Notes: generated by a model from the letters alone, not told the origin. Counted from the stretch's first letter, positions 34,724 through 44,676 are shown. The stretch is 64,000 nucleotides of DNA from Membranihabitans marinus (GCF_019802045.1 NZ_JAHVHU010000014.1:105735-169734); one strand, 5' to 3'. Numbers and translations: made by a program.

Positions 34724-35758
34724 TCAAAGTGCCACTGACTTAAATTGCTGAAGAAAGCGCATGTCATTTTCAAAAAACATGCGGATGTCATGAATTCCAA
34801 ACATGCGCATGGCCTGGCGTTCAATGCCCATTCCAAATGCAAAACCACTATACCGGTTCGGATCGATTCCACAATTTTCAAGTACGTTGGGGTCAACCAT
34901 ACCGCATCCCATGATTTCCAGCCAACCGGTACCTTTTGTAATTCGGTGGTCAACTTCTGTTTCTAGACCCCAGTAAACATCCATTTCAGCACTTGGCTCC
35001 GTGAACGGGAAGTAGGATGGTCTCAACCGGATGCGGGTGTCCTCACCATACATTTCACGCGCAAAATAGAGCAAGGTCTCCTTGAGATCAACAAAAGAAA
35101 CGTTTTCATCAATATAGAGTCCCTCTACTTGATGAAACTGACAATGCGAGCGCGCAGACACGGTTTCATTGCGGTAGACCCTGCCCGGCGAAATAACACG
35201 AATGGGTGGTTTTTGCTCTTCCATCACATGAACCTGTACCGTGCTGGTCTGTGACCGCAGAATATGCGTCCAGTCATTTTTGATGTAATAGGTATCGGTC
35301 ATGTCCCGCGCCGGATGATTTTCAGGCGTATTCAGCGCTGTAAAATTGTGCCATTCATCTTCGATTTCACGATTAACCGCGACAGAAAAACCAATGCGTG
35401 AGAAGATATCTATGATCTTATTCATGACCAGATTAACCGGATGCCGGCTTCCTAGATGCATCGGATAGCCCGGTCGGCTTAGATCCATTTGGTTATTCCT
35501 TACATCCTGATTGGCTGCGTTTAACTGGGATTGTAAATTGTCATATCGTTCCTCTGCGAGAAGTTTTATCGCGTTGATTTGTTGCCCAAATTCTCTTCGT
35601 TGATCAGCGGGTATGTTTTTGATTTCAGAGAACAACGGTTTTAGAACATTTTTGGATCCCAAAAACCGGATTCTGAATTGTTCGAGTTCATCGGTCGAAG
35701 CAGGCTCCGCCTGATCTATTTCGAGTTTGTATGCCTTGAGTTGCGCGATTGCGTCCAT
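34724..35758 (-). CDS. pheS: Phenylalanyl-tRNA synthetase alpha subunit
   Basis: 344 residues. An N-terminal coiled coil (about 1-100) is followed by the class II catalytic domain: HPARDMTDTYYI, SPGRVYRNETVSARSHCQFH, QVEGLYIDENVSF, PSYFPFTEPSAEMDV, and motif 3 SGFAFGMGIERQAMRMFGI. It works as an alpha2-beta2 enzyme. pheT is not adjacent, so it is encoded elsewhere. It is the first gene of a pheS-hisS unit with a promoter in the divergent palindrome at 35829-35844. Confidence 0.97.
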   Translation of the reverse strand: MDAIAQLKAYKLEIDQAEPASTDELEQFRIRFLGSKNVLKPLFSEIKNIPADQRREFGQQINAIKLLAEERYDNLQSQLNAANQDVRNNQMDLSRPGYPMHLGSRHPVNLVMNKIIDIFSRIGFSVAVNREIEDEWHNFTALNTPENHPARDMTDTYYIKNDWTHILRSQTSTVQVHVMEEQKPPIRVISPGRVYRNETVSARSHCQFHQVEGLYIDENVSFVDLKETLLYFAREMYGEDTRIRLRPSYFPFTEPSAEMDVYWGLETEVDHRITKGTGWLEIMGCGMVDPNVLENCGIDPNRYSGFAFGMGIERQAMRMFGIHDIRMFFENDMRFLQQFKSVAL

Positions 35759-35828
35759 TGTGTGGATTTATTTATGACAGCCCCTGGACGTTATCACAGT
35801 TAACGAACAGTGGTATATGGAATATTTC

Positions 35829-35844
35829 TACCTTTGCAAAGGTA
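35829..35844. promoter_or_regulatory. Palindromic bidirectional -7 element between pheS and the O-antigen-ligase-like gene
   Basis: TACCTTTGCAAAGGTA is a perfect 16-bp palindrome, so TACCTTTGC, the preferred Bacteroidota -7 element, is present on both strands at once. On the minus strand a TTG lies 15 bases upstream of it, a good -33 candidate for pheS. The plus-strand -33 is weaker. Divergent transcription from one overlapping core is implied. Confidence 0.6.
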
Positions 35845-35925
35845 AGATATAATTGGTTTCAATGAAAATGAAAAGAGAAATTATGCAGTGTTCATCTATT
35901 ATTCTGTAAGGATCACAACTATCCG

Positions 35926-37158
35926 ATGCGTATGATCAAAATCGAAAAAGTATCCAAAAATCTCCAATTAGTGGCCTGGATACTTCTCCCGTGGGGATTG
36001 TTTTTCTTTGAAGCAATGGCTTCCATATTGGTCATTGTTTTTTCTCTTCCATTGTTACTTTATGGTAGATCTCTTTCCCCGAAAAAGGCTGGACCATACG
36101 TGTGGCCTTTCCTCCTGATTTATGCGATTTTACTGGTCAGTGGGTTTTGGAGTGCAGACACTACCCGGTGGCTTAGTCTCCTTCGGGTCAACCTGCCTTA
36201 TGTTGTTTTGCCGGTGGCATATATTCTCTGGCCTGAAAACCTGCTTCAACACCGCCGATTAATTCAACGGCAATTTATTTGGGCAGGAGCTGTATTATCT
36301 CTTTATCTGGCAGGATACCTGGTGATGCATCTGGAGGAAGTATTGATTCGAATTGGTGAAGGTGGTTTTTTTCCTGTTCCGGTCCATCATGTGCGAACCA
36401 GCTTGTTTTTGGCGGTCGGGGCTATGTTTTGCTTAGAAGAATTGGGCAACCGGATGTGGACGTCCAGAGGGTTTGGACTGTACGCCGGAATAATGTTCCT
36501 TCTGATGCTGGGGCTTCATATTCTGACTGTCCGAACCGGCTTGGTGCTTTTTTATACCGGAACAATGCTAACCGTAGTGATTAATAAAAACTTTTATGGC
36601 AAAAAGGGTGTGCTGGTGTTTTTGGGTCTGTTAAGTTTTATCGTGGCTGCAGCCTTTTTTATACCTACTGTCGGAGAAAAATGGAGCTATTTTCTGGCCG
36701 ACAGGTTGAATTATGACAGTGCTTCTTGGTGGTTTTATTCGGATGCGGTTCGGTGGAAGTCCACTATTATAGGATGGGAGGTGTTTCGGGATGCGCCTTG
36801 GTGGGGGGTAGGTATGGGCGATGTTCTGGAAGAGCTGCATATGCGATTTTTTGTTGAGGATGGGATTCGGATTTGGGAGTATCCGCACAATTTGTGGGTG
36901 ACTTTTATGGCAGGAAGTGGTTTGATCGGGTTTGGAGCTTTTAATCTGGGATTATTTGGAGTGTACAAAACATTTTATCGATCTACCCCGGCTGTATATA
37001 TCGTGATTTTCTGGCTGTTTATGGTCAGTTGTCTGGTGGAGAATACCTTGTTAACATCACTTGGAGGTATCGCATTTGTGGTGTTGTCACTCTTAGCTAC
37101 CGATGCCATCGGTGGCGGTTCTGAGGACTCGGTGGACGTAGATGTCTGTCCCCGATAA
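35926..37158 (+). CDS. O-antigen ligase/polymerase-like integral membrane protein
   Basis: 410 residues with about ten transmembrane helices and a long periplasmic loop (about 245-320) containing YDSASWWFYSDAVRWKST, IIGWEVFRDAPWWGVGMGD and EYPHNLWVTFMAGSGLIGFG. The H in PHNLWV and the preceding arginines match the Wzy_C/WaaL signature. It probably joins polysaccharide to a lipid or protein acceptor on the periplasmic face. No other polysaccharide gene is nearby. Its 3' end overlaps the convergent rhomboid gene by 62 bases. Confidence 0.85.
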   Translation: MRMIKIEKVSKNLQLVAWILLPWGLFFFEAMASILVIVFSLPLLLYGRSLSPKKAGPYVWPFLLIYAILLVSGFWSADTTRWLSLLRVNLPYVVLPVAYILWPENLLQHRRLIQRQFIWAGAVLSLYLAGYLVMHLEEVLIRIGEGGFFPVPVHHVRTSLFLAVGAMFCLEELGNRMWTSRGFGLYAGIMFLLMLGLHILTVRTGLVLFYTGTMLTVVINKNFYGKKGVLVFLGLLSFIVAAAFFIPTVGEKWSYFLADRLNYDSASWWFYSDAVRWKSTIIGWEVFRDAPWWGVGMGDVLEELHMRFFVEDGIRIWEYPHNLWVTFMAGSGLIGFGAFNLGLFGVYKTFYRSTPAVYIVIFWLFMVSCLVENTLLTSLGGIAFVVLSLLATDAIGGGSEDSVDVDVCPR

Positions 37159-37816
37159 AATTATACTCCCGGGCTCTGCTTCTGTAAAAAAAGCCGCACA
37201 GCACGCCAAATATAAAACCGCCAATGTGGGCCCACCATGCTACGCCCTGGGATTGGGCATCCAGACTGGTCTCCTGATAGACGGACATAAATTGCTGCAC
37301 GAACCAAAATCCTATAAAAAACAAAGCAGAAATATAAAAGGTGACAAAAAAGACCACAAAGAACATTTTAATTCTCGACCGTGGAAACATAATCAGATAA
37401 GCTCCCAGAACTGCCGATATCGCACCGCTGGCTCCCAAGCTGGGTATTGCACTGTCTGCATTCATCCAGACATGTGTAATGGAGGCAATAATACCGCCAA
37501 CAAAATAAAATAGTATAAACCGGACATTGCCCATGACAGCTTCCACATTGTCCCCAAAAATCCAGAGGAACAACATATTCCCGATCAGATGCGACCATCC
37601 CCCGTGAAGGAACATACTCGTAAAAAATGTGTACAATTGATTTCCTGATAGAACGTCAGTAGGCGTCGTAGCATACCGGTTGATGAACAGCTGCAGCGAT
37701 TGATCTCCCAGGCTGTATTCGTAAAAGAAAATAGCAATGTTTAGTATGAGAAAAGTATAGGTGGCCAAAGGTTTGGCGCCGCCTGCTATATTATCATCTC
37801 CTATAGGTATGAGCAT
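37097..37816 (-). CDS. Rhomboid family intramembrane serine protease
   Basis: 239 residues with six or seven transmembrane helices. Catalytic Ser130 lies in LGASGAISAVLGAY and His197 in WWAHIGGFIFG. The TM2 signature HGGWSHLIGNMLFLWIFGDN is complete. It cleaves membrane-protein substrates inside the bilayer. The substrate is unknown. The last 20 codons (GDRHLRPPSPQNRHRWHR tail) are antisense to the end of the O-antigen-ligase-like gene. It starts 17 bases after kdsD and is likely co-transcribed with it. Confidence 0.93.
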   Translation of the reverse strand: MLIPIGDDNIAGGAKPLATYTFLILNIAIFFYEYSLGDQSLQLFINRYATTPTDVLSGNQLYTFFTSMFLHGGWSHLIGNMLFLWIFGDNVEAVMGNVRFILFYFVGGIIASITHVWMNADSAIPSLGASGAISAVLGAYLIMFPRSRIKMFFVVFFVTFYISALFFIGFWFVQQFMSVYQETSLDAQSQGVAWWAHIGGFIFGVLCGFFYRSRAREYNFIGDRHLRPPSPQNRHRWHR

Positions 37817-37833
37817 AGGTTAAGGGTTAGTAG

Positions 37834-38820
37834 TTAAGGTGGAGGAATTTGAAAACCTTCGTTGAGTAAATCATGCAGATGAATCATGCCGGCATACCGG
37901 TTTTTATTGGTCACGATCAATTGTGTAATGCTGTGTTTTTGCATTTTTTCAATGGCGGCGACGGCTCTGCTGTTTATAGCGATCGTAATCGGGTCGGTTG
38001 TCATAATATCTTTGGCGGTTGTGGTGGTCTGGAATGGCTGATCCAAGAGCATACGTCTTAAATCGCCATCGGTTATGATTCCTGCAATGTGATCTTCATG
38101 ATCAATAACTGCGGTGGCTCCCAGTCGTTTGGCGGTCATTTCCAGGATCACCTGATCAATACTTTCATGGGGCTGCACAGCCGGTTTTTCATGAAGATGA
38201 ATCAGGTGGGCAACCTCCATGTGGAGTGATTTTCCAAGCATGCCACCCGGGTGATACTTGGCAAAGTCCTTTTCCTGAAAGCCTTTTAATTGGGAGACCG
38301 ATATGGCCAGTGCATCGCCCATAGCAAGTTGAGCGATCGTACTGCATGTTGGTGCCAGATTGTGTTGATCTGCTTCCCGGTCAATGGGAGTCCAGATAAA
38401 AAAGTCAGAGTTCGTATGGAGGTGGGAGTTTTTTACAGCAGACATGCCAATGATCTTGTTGCCGAAGGCTTTGATAATATTTAAAATAATTTTAATTTCT
38501 GGGGTTTGTCCGCTTTTTGACAGACAAAGGACAATGTCGTTTTCTTCGATAATGCCCAGATCACCATGGATGGCGTCGGCCGCATGCAGAAAACAGGCTG
38601 TGGTTCCGGTAGAATTAAGCGTCGCAACAATTTTTTGACCGATGATGGCGCTTTTTCCCACCCCGGTGACTACTACTTTGCCAGTGTTGCGACCGATCAA
38701 ATGAACAATATTGGTAAATTCGTCGTTGAGGGTTGGAATCAGGTGTGCGATCGTTTGCATTTCCAGTTCCAGTGCCTGGTGAGCGATGGATTGTATATCA
38801 CAAATGTTATTCATGGTCAT
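37834..38820 (-). CDS. kdsD: D-arabinose-5-phosphate isomerase (KpsF/GutQ family)
   Basis: 328 residues. The N-terminal SIS domain (about 35-185) has GVGKSAIIGQKIVATLNSTG, LHAADAIHGDLGII and LCLSKSGQTPEI. Two CBS domains follow (about 205-325: KRLGATAVIDHEDHIAGIIT, DGDLRRMLLD, RYAGMIHLHDLL). It converts ribulose 5-phosphate to arabinose 5-phosphate for KDO synthesis in lipid A core assembly. ATG codons at 38820 and 38814 are both possible starts. Confidence 0.93.
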   Translation of the reverse strand: MTMNNICDIQSIAHQALELEMQTIAHLIPTLNDEFTNIVHLIGRNTGKVVVTGVGKSAIIGQKIVATLNSTGTTACFLHAADAIHGDLGIIEENDIVLCLSKSGQTPEIKIILNIIKAFGNKIIGMSAVKNSHLHTNSDFFIWTPIDREADQHNLAPTCSTIAQLAMGDALAISVSQLKGFQEKDFAKYHPGGMLGKSLHMEVAHLIHLHEKPAVQPHESIDQVILEMTAKRLGATAVIDHEDHIAGIITDGDLRRMLLDQPFQTTTTAKDIMTTDPITIAINSRAVAAIEKMQKHSITQLIVTNKNRYAGMIHLHDLLNEGFQIPPP

Positions 38821-38970
38821 GTATGACTTGATTATACGAAAAATTTCTTATTTTGAATCATTACAACGAAGATCGCGAAGTTTTGAGAGAATGAGTACCT
38901 CTTCTAAAGTGAAGTGAGTAACTTAGCATATTGTTCTCAAATGATCTAAAAAAACGGGAATATATCACAA

Positions 38971-41187
38971 ATGGATTCATTAACAGTACCGAGCAATAAA
39001 GTATTGCATTCAGCCTTAAAAGAATATTTTGGTTTCGACCAGTTCAAAGGAAGGCAGGAAGAAATAATACAAAGTATAGTAGGAGGGAAAGATACATTTG
39101 TCATAATGCCTACAGGCGGTGGTAAATCTCTGTGCTATCAACTACCTGCGCTGATTTTGGATGGTACAGCTATTGTAATTTCTCCTCTTATCGCTTTGAT
39201 GAAGAACCAGGTAGATCTGATTCGGGGTTACAGCGCAAATGACAATATAGCTCATTTCTTGAACTCTTCATTGAATAAATCTCAGATCAGACAGGTATTG
39301 CAGGATATACGGGATGGAGAGACCAAAATATTGTATGTCGCCCCGGAAACCCTCACCAAGGAAGAATATCTGAACTTTTTCAAGGAAATAGATGTCTCAC
39401 TCGTTGCAGTAGACGAAGCACACTGTATTTCCGAGTGGGGACATGATTTCCGACCGGAATACCGGAAGATCAAAACCATGGTGGACACCATTGGAGACAA
39501 TATACCTATCGTTGCTCTGACCGCAACGGCTACGCCCAAAGTCCAGAGTGATATAGTTCGAAACCTCAATCTGAGTGATTATAATAAGTTTATTTCTTCC
39601 TTTAACCGGACGAATCTGTATTACGACATCAGACCCAAGTTGAAAAAACAGGAAACGATGCGTGAAATCATTCAGATTATCAAAGAAATGGGGGAGCCGT
39701 CCGGGATCATATATGTACAAAATCGAAAAACGACCCAAATACTGGCCGATACGCTCACGATGAACGGAATCAGTGCAGCACCTTATCATGCCGGCCTGGA
39801 TGCGAATACGCGAGCCCAGACTCAGGATGCTTTTCTCAAGGAAGATCTCAAGATTATCTGTGCTACGATTGCCTTTGGAATGGGGATTGATAAACCGGAT
39901 GTACGTTTTGTAATCCACTATGACATGCCCAAAAGCATCGAGAATTATTACCAAGAAACAGGTCGTGCTGGTCGGGACGGCATGGAGGGTCGTTGTATTG
40001 CCTTTTATGAGCCCAAGGATATATTGAAGTTGGAGAAGTTTCTGCGGGATAAGCCGGTGGCTGAACGGGAAATGGGCATGGTTTTCCTGGAAGAAGTCAT
40101 GGATTATGCAGAAACCGCAGAATGTCGTCGGGCTTTCTTGTTGAATTATTTTGGAGAGACCTATCACGTTGATAAGTGCAATTCAATGTGCGACAACTGC
40201 CGCTATCCGGTGGAAAAAATTGATGTTACACAATCAATGCAACGCGGTCTTGATGTCATAGAGTCATTGAAAGAAAACTATACCTCCAAAATGCTGGTGA
40301 CTTTCCTTATGGGAGAAGAGAATGAAACCTTGAAAAGCTATTTGCTGGACGAACACAAGTGGTTTGGGTCGGGCAAAGAAAAAGGCGTTGATTTTTGGAA
40401 TACGATATTCCGGCAGGGAATATTGAAAGGATATTTACGGAAAGATATAGAAACGTATGGAGTGCTTAAGCTAACTGAAAAGGGGCGGGACTTTATCCAG
40501 ACGCCGGAGACCGTGAAATTGGGAATCAACAGGAGTTATGAATCCATGGAGGAAGAAGAGATGGAACACCGGGGGAATCAGGGAGCCGGGGCGCTGGATA
40601 AAATATTGCACGAACAGCTGCTTGCACTTCGAGATGATGAAGCACAACGAAAGGATATCCCCAAATATGTAATTTTCCAAGATAGCTCTTTGGAGGATAT
40701 GGCGACACTATATCCCATGTCCATGGATGATATGGCCAACGTGTCGGGGGTGAGTATTGGAAAAGCCAAGCGCTTTGCAAAACCATTTATTGAACTCATT
40801 CAGGATTATGTGGAGGAATATGAAATCGAACGACCGCAGGAAATGGTGATTAAGACGGTGGCTAATAAATCCAAAGCAAAGGTCTCTATTATTCAGGGTA
40901 TTGATAAGCAGATGGATCTGGAAGATATTGCGGGCAATAACCGGATGAGTCTGGATGAATTGATTGAAGAACTCGAAATGATTGTGTATTCGGGCACTAA
41001 GCTCAATATCGATTATTATCTTGAAAACAGTGTCGACGAATATGTCGTGGAAGACATTTTTGATTATTTTATGGACGCCGAAACAGATTCCTTGAGTGAT
41101 GCTTATGATGAGCTCTCGGACGATGATATTACGCACACTGAAATCCGATTGGTTCGACTCAAATTTTTATCAGAACTCGCTAATTAA
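38971..41187 (+). CDS. recQ: ATP-dependent DNA helicase RecQ
   Basis: 738 residues. Walker A MPTGGGKSLCYQLPA (about 46-60), DEAH box in VAVDEAHCISEWGHDFRPEY, motif III ALTATATP, motif VI YYQETGRAGRDG. The RQC domain carries zinc-binding cysteines (CRRAFLLNYFGE, then CNSMCDNC). A winged helix and an HRDC domain follow (LLALRDDEAQRKDIPKYVIF). An acidic C-terminal tail (about 700-738) extends beyond the E. coli form. It unwinds DNA 3'-5' in recombination and repair. aroQ starts three bases after the stop, suggesting co-transcription. Confidence 0.97.
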   Translation: MDSLTVPSNKVLHSALKEYFGFDQFKGRQEEIIQSIVGGKDTFVIMPTGGGKSLCYQLPALILDGTAIVISPLIALMKNQVDLIRGYSANDNIAHFLNSSLNKSQIRQVLQDIRDGETKILYVAPETLTKEEYLNFFKEIDVSLVAVDEAHCISEWGHDFRPEYRKIKTMVDTIGDNIPIVALTATATPKVQSDIVRNLNLSDYNKFISSFNRTNLYYDIRPKLKKQETMREIIQIIKEMGEPSGIIYVQNRKTTQILADTLTMNGISAAPYHAGLDANTRAQTQDAFLKEDLKIICATIAFGMGIDKPDVRFVIHYDMPKSIENYYQETGRAGRDGMEGRCIAFYEPKDILKLEKFLRDKPVAEREMGMVFLEEVMDYAETAECRRAFLLNYFGETYHVDKCNSMCDNCRYPVEKIDVTQSMQRGLDVIESLKENYTSKMLVTFLMGEENETLKSYLLDEHKWFGSGKEKGVDFWNTIFRQGILKGYLRKDIETYGVLKLTEKGRDFIQTPETVKLGINRSYESMEEEEMEHRGNQGAGALDKILHEQLLALRDDEAQRKDIPKYVIFQDSSLEDMATLYPMSMDDMANVSGVSIGKAKRFAKPFIELIQDYVEEYEIERPQEMVIKTVANKSKAKVSIIQGIDKQMDLEDIAGNNRMSLDELIEELEMIVYSGTKLNIDYYLENSVDEYVVEDIFDYFMDAETDSLSDAYDELSDDDITHTEIRLVRLKFLSELAN

Positions 41188-41190
41188 TTC

Positions 41191-41628
41191 ATGAAAAAGA
41201 ATATACTGATCATCAACGGTCCGAATTTGAATCTTTTGGGAACCAGAGAACCTGAGATCTACGGGGATGTCTCTTTTGGTACCTTCCTTCATAACCTCGA
41301 ATCAAAAATTCAGGACTATGCCCGGGTAACGTACTATCAGTCCAATTCGGAAGGAGGGATTATCGATTTTATACAGGAAAATTCGTCTGAAGCGGATGGT
41401 TTGGTTATCAATGCCGGAGCTTATACCCACACGTCCGTCGCCATCCGGGATGCTTTAGCCAATTTAAAAATTCCGAAAGTCGAAGTTCACATCAGCAATG
41501 TGCATCGACGGGAATCTTTCCGACATCATTCTTATCTCAGTCCAGTATGTGATGGTATTATTATCGGAATGGGCTTAGATGGATACGAATATGCTGTTGA
41601 TTTCGTATTGTCAGTAGATCCTGAATAG
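41191..41628 (+). CDS. aroQ: 3-dehydroquinate dehydratase, type II
   Basis: 145 residues, the normal length. [19 protein letters not shown], active-site Tyr and Arg in the flexible loop, [34 protein letters not shown], and [20 protein letters not shown]. It removes water from 3-dehydroquinate in the shikimate pathway and forms a dodecamer in the cytoplasm. It follows recQ by three bases. Confidence 0.97.
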   Translation: MKKNILIINGPNLNLLGTREPEIYGDVSFGTFLHNLESKIQDYARVTYYQSNSEGGIIDFIQENSSEADGLVINAGAYTHTSVAIRDALANLKIPKVEVHISNVHRRESFRHHSYLSPVCDGIIIGMGLDGYEYAVDFVLSVDPE

Positions 41629-41695
41629 TGTTGTTTTTACGCTAAAAATTCGGGGCCTGGACATGTTGTGGCTTACATAGGAGTTGTGTTGTTTG

Positions 41696-42235
41696 CTAAG
41701 GACTGATCCATTCTTTGGACTCTTCTATTTGTTCACCGGGTACGGTCATGCGTAAATCCACTACCCGAAACCGGTATTTGTTTGTTTTGTAAGGCCGGTC
41801 AATCCATTGGTTTAGTAACCACGCCACACCAAAGATAACAGGCCCCGGAAGGAGCAATCCCGGACGCAATTTTCGTTCATAGATGGTACCAACCACACCG
41901 GCAGCGGTGGCAGAGCCGCCCAAGGCGTAGAGTGGGTAAATAAAAAACCGGCCTCTGCGATGATAGAAATCGGCGGGTTGAAGTTCCTGGATCTGGTGCG
42001 CAAAAAACAATTCTGATTCCGTAATAATTAACTGTTCGTCTGGTTTGAATCCGGTGATTTTTTCGGTGACGAAATAATCTCTTCCCTTGAGCTTGAAAGT
42101 GATTTCCTGGCCGAGCGGAAACTTATAAGATCGGGTTGAGCCGATTTTTTCCATTTGAAGAAATATCTGAGCGGTGGTCTGATCCGTGAATACGAAGGCC
42201 CAAATGCCAAAAATAACAAGATATAGTTTTTTCAT
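41696..42235 (-). CDS. Secreted/membrane hypothetical protein in the rpmH-rnpA cluster
   Basis: 179 residues. Signal peptide (LVIFGIWAFVFTDQTTAQ), a beta-rich segment (FPLGQEITFKLKGRDYFVTE) and one or two hydrophobic segments (YPLYALGGSATAAGVVGTIY, LLLPGPVIFGVAWLLNQW). I do not recognise the family, but similar proteins occur in Bacteroidota. It overlaps the end of rnpA by four bases, where many genomes have yidD instead. Function unknown. Confidence 0.75.
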   Translation of the reverse strand: MKKLYLVIFGIWAFVFTDQTTAQIFLQMEKIGSTRSYKFPLGQEITFKLKGRDYFVTEKITGFKPDEQLIITESELFFAHQIQELQPADFYHRRGRFFIYPLYALGGSATAAGVVGTIYERKLRPGLLLPGPVIFGVAWLLNQWIDRPYKTNKYRFRVVDLRMTVPGEQIEESKEWISP

Positions 42236-42645
42236 GGATGTGCTTCCAAAGTATCAATAAAACAATTCATGGCCTTAAAGATAATGGAATATTCCGGGTT
42301 CTCCTTCCCGATATAAATGGCAATAACCCCCAAAGAAGACGGATTTGCATGCTCAATAGATGGAGCTATTCGATGCTTTTGCAGACGGTAAGCTTCTCGC
42401 ATCATCCGTTTGATACGGTTGCGGTGAACTGCTTTTCGTATTCGCCGTTTTGGGACGCTGAAAGCAATCCGAACGGGACTGAGGGTACCCTGCGGTAAGT
42501 TAGCAAGAACTTGAGACGGTGCTGGTGGGAGCGGTGTACTTAAGAAAAGTATGGGGTAATAATGGAATTTATTTCCGTTTTCAAACACATAACTAATCGA
42601 TATGGGATCTTTTAGTTTTTCATGGGGTCGAAAACGGAAATTCAT
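42232..42645 (-). CDS. rnpA: Ribonuclease P protein component
   Basis: 137 residues, basic. The RnpA signature region reads AFSVPKRRIRKAVHRNRIKR, MMREAYRLQKHRI. A family-typical N-terminus (RPHEKLKDPISISYVFENG) and C-terminal IYIGKENPEYSIIFKAM are present. It binds the RNase P RNA to mature tRNA 5' ends. It lies 21 bases after rpmH, the classical gene pair. Confidence 0.95.
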   Translation of the reverse strand: MNFRFRPHEKLKDPISISYVFENGNKFHYYPILFLSTPLPPAPSQVLANLPQGTLSPVRIAFSVPKRRIRKAVHRNRIKRMMREAYRLQKHRIAPSIEHANPSSLGVIAIYIGKENPEYSIIFKAMNCFIDTLEAHP

Positions 42646-42666
42646 TCTTACATAGCTAAATGCTAT

Positions 42667-42828
42667 CTATGCTTTCTTCAATCGGAATTCACTGGAGACA
42701 GACAACTTTGCCCGTCCTTTGCGTCGCCGCCGGTTGATCACCTTACGCCCGTTCTTCGTGCTCATTCGGGCACGGAATCCGTGTTTGTTCTTACGTTTTC
42801 TCCGGGATGGCTGAAATGTCCTTTTCAT
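42667..42828 (-). CDS. rpmH: 50S ribosomal protein L34
   Basis: A 53-residue frame beginning [20 protein letters not shown], continuing [20 protein letters not shown] and ending [13 protein letters not shown]. This is L34, with its highly basic composition and normal length plus a short C-terminal tail. It precedes rnpA. A near-ideal promoter lies about 65 bases upstream. Confidence 0.97.
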   Translation of the reverse strand: MKRTFQPSRRKRKNKHGFRARMSTKNGRKVINRRRRKGRAKLSVSSEFRLKKA

Positions 42829-42891
42829 GATTCAATCTATTGTGATTTATGATATTGTTCTAAGCATCTGCCTCTTTTCCAAAAGGGAGCA

Positions 42892-42923
42892 CAAATGTAG
42901 GACTTTATGATTAAGATACAAAA
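42892..42923 (-). promoter_or_regulatory. Bacteroidota-type promoter of rpmH-rnpA
   Basis: On the minus strand TTTTG (42923-42919), a 19-base spacer and TACATTTG (42899-42892), a full match to the TTTG-N19-TAnnTTTG consensus. It gives a leader of about 55-60 bases before the L34 ATG. Confidence 0.75.
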
Positions 42924-42936
42924 TTTAATAACCAAG

Positions 42937-44676
42937 TTATCCATTCATTGACAGAAGGAATTCTTCATTGGTTTTTGTATTGAGCATAAATTTGCGGATA
43001 TGTTCCATGGCTTCATCTGGTTTCATGTCGGCAAGGTAGTTGCGGAGAATAAACATTTTCTGCAATGTTTCTTTATCCAATAGCAACTCTTCACGACGTG
43101 TGCCAGAGCGCGTCAGATCGATGGCTGGCCACAGTCGCTTGTTGGCCAAGCTGCGGTCAAGCTGAAGCTCCATATTACCAGTTCCTTTAAATTCTTCAAA
43201 AATCACACCGTCCATTTTAGAACCTGTGTCGATCAATGCAGTCGCAAGGATGGTCAATGAACCGCCATTTTCAATGTTTCGTGCTGCACCAAAGAATTTT
43301 TTGGGTTTATGCAATGCGTTGGCTTCCACCCCACCAGACAGTACCTTTCCGCTGGCTGGAGCCACCGTGTTGTAAGCCCGGGCTAGACGAGTAATGGAGT
43401 CGAGAAGAATGACCACATCATGGCCAGATTCTACCAGCCGTTTGGCTTTTTCCAATACGATCCCTGCAACCTTTACGTGATTTTCTGCGGGTTCGTCGAA
43501 CGTCGATGCGATCACCTCGGCCTTTACACTTCGCTTCATATCGGTCACCTCCTCCGGACGTTCATCCACGAGTAACACGATCATATAGCATTCCGGGTTA
43601 TTATCCGCTATTGCATTTGCTACATCCTTAAGCAGGAATGTTTTACCTGATTTGGGTTGTGCGACTATCAATCCACGCTGACCTTTACCGATGGGTGCAA
43701 ATAAATCGATCATTCGATTGCCGATATCGCGACCGGTCGGTGAAGATACTAACTCAAATTTCTCCGTAGGGAATAGCGGTGTGAGGTAATCAAAAGATAC
43801 ACGCTCCCGGACCAAACGCGGATCCAGTCCATTAATTTTAGTCACCTTCAGCAGCGCAAAGTATTTTTCTCCATCTTTCGGCGGACGAATACTTCCTTCT
43901 ATCGTATCACCAGTTCGCAGTCCGAACAATTTGATCTGCGAGGGGGATACATACACATCATCCGGTGATGATATATAGTTAAAATCCGAAGACCTTAAAA
44001 ATCCATATCCATCGGGCATCATTTCCAGTACACCCATTCCGTCAATCACTCCATCCAGGTCGACGTCAAACTTGTCTTCCTTTTTCTGAGACTGTTTATT
44101 CGGTTTGTTTTGCTGGTCTTGATTGCTTTTATTTCGGTTTTTATCCGATTGGTTCGCTTTGTTATCGTTATTTTGTTTCGAGTCCTTCGACGATCGTTGG
44201 TCGTTTGAAGACTTGGAGTCTCTTGATGACCGGTGGTCACCGGAAGGTTTCGAATCTTTGGCCTGTTGATTCTTAGAACGATCGTGCCGCTGGTTGTCTT
44301 TTCCGGATTTACCCTGCGATTTTTGTGCATTTTTGGTATCCCGGTTGTCTTCTGTATTCCGATTGTTTTTTTCATTTCCGGACCGATTGGACGTAGTATT
44401 TTGAGTTTTTCGCCCATTGGAATCGGAACTCTTGTTCTCGTTGGACGACGATCGGCCTCGTTGTTGTTTAGCACTTTTTTGTTCTTTCCCGTTTTTAGGG
44501 CTGGACGGGGTGCTACTTTGGGTTTTACTGGTGTCAGACTGGACAGCTTGTGCATCCAAAATTTTGTAGATAAGATCCTGTTTATTCAGGCGCTTGTATT
44601 TTTGTAATCCCAATTTTTCTGCCAGGTCCTTTAATTCAGGAACCAGCATGTCATTTAATTGCAAAATGTCATACAT
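42937..44676 (-). CDS. rho: Transcription termination factor Rho with long disordered insertion
   Basis: 579 residues against about 420 in E. coli. Order: Rho_N helical domain (about 1-44, [20 protein letters not shown]), a 155-residue low-complexity segment (about 46-202) of Ser, Asn, Lys, Asp and Gln with repeats such as [18 protein letters not shown], the cold-shock RNA-binding domain ([20 protein letters not shown]), and the ATPase ring (Walker [43 protein letters not shown]). Insertions of this kind are known in Bacteroidota Rho and may aid RNA binding or phase separation. Start at the ATG at 44676. Confidence 0.96.
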   Translation of the reverse strand: MYDILQLNDMLVPELKDLAEKLGLQKYKRLNKQDLIYKILDAQAVQSDTSKTQSSTPSSPKNGKEQKSAKQQRGRSSSNENKSSDSNGRKTQNTTSNRSGNEKNNRNTEDNRDTKNAQKSQGKSGKDNQRHDRSKNQQAKDSKPSGDHRSSRDSKSSNDQRSSKDSKQNNDNKANQSDKNRNKSNQDQQNKPNKQSQKKEDKFDVDLDGVIDGMGVLEMMPDGYGFLRSSDFNYISSPDDVYVSPSQIKLFGLRTGDTIEGSIRPPKDGEKYFALLKVTKINGLDPRLVRERVSFDYLTPLFPTEKFELVSSPTGRDIGNRMIDLFAPIGKGQRGLIVAQPKSGKTFLLKDVANAIADNNPECYMIVLLVDERPEEVTDMKRSVKAEVIASTFDEPAENHVKVAGIVLEKAKRLVESGHDVVILLDSITRLARAYNTVAPASGKVLSGGVEANALHKPKKFFGAARNIENGGSLTILATALIDTGSKMDGVIFEEFKGTGNMELQLDRSLANKRLWPAIDLTRSGTRREELLLDKETLQKMFILRNYLADMKPDEAMEHIRKFMLNTKTNEEFLLSMNG

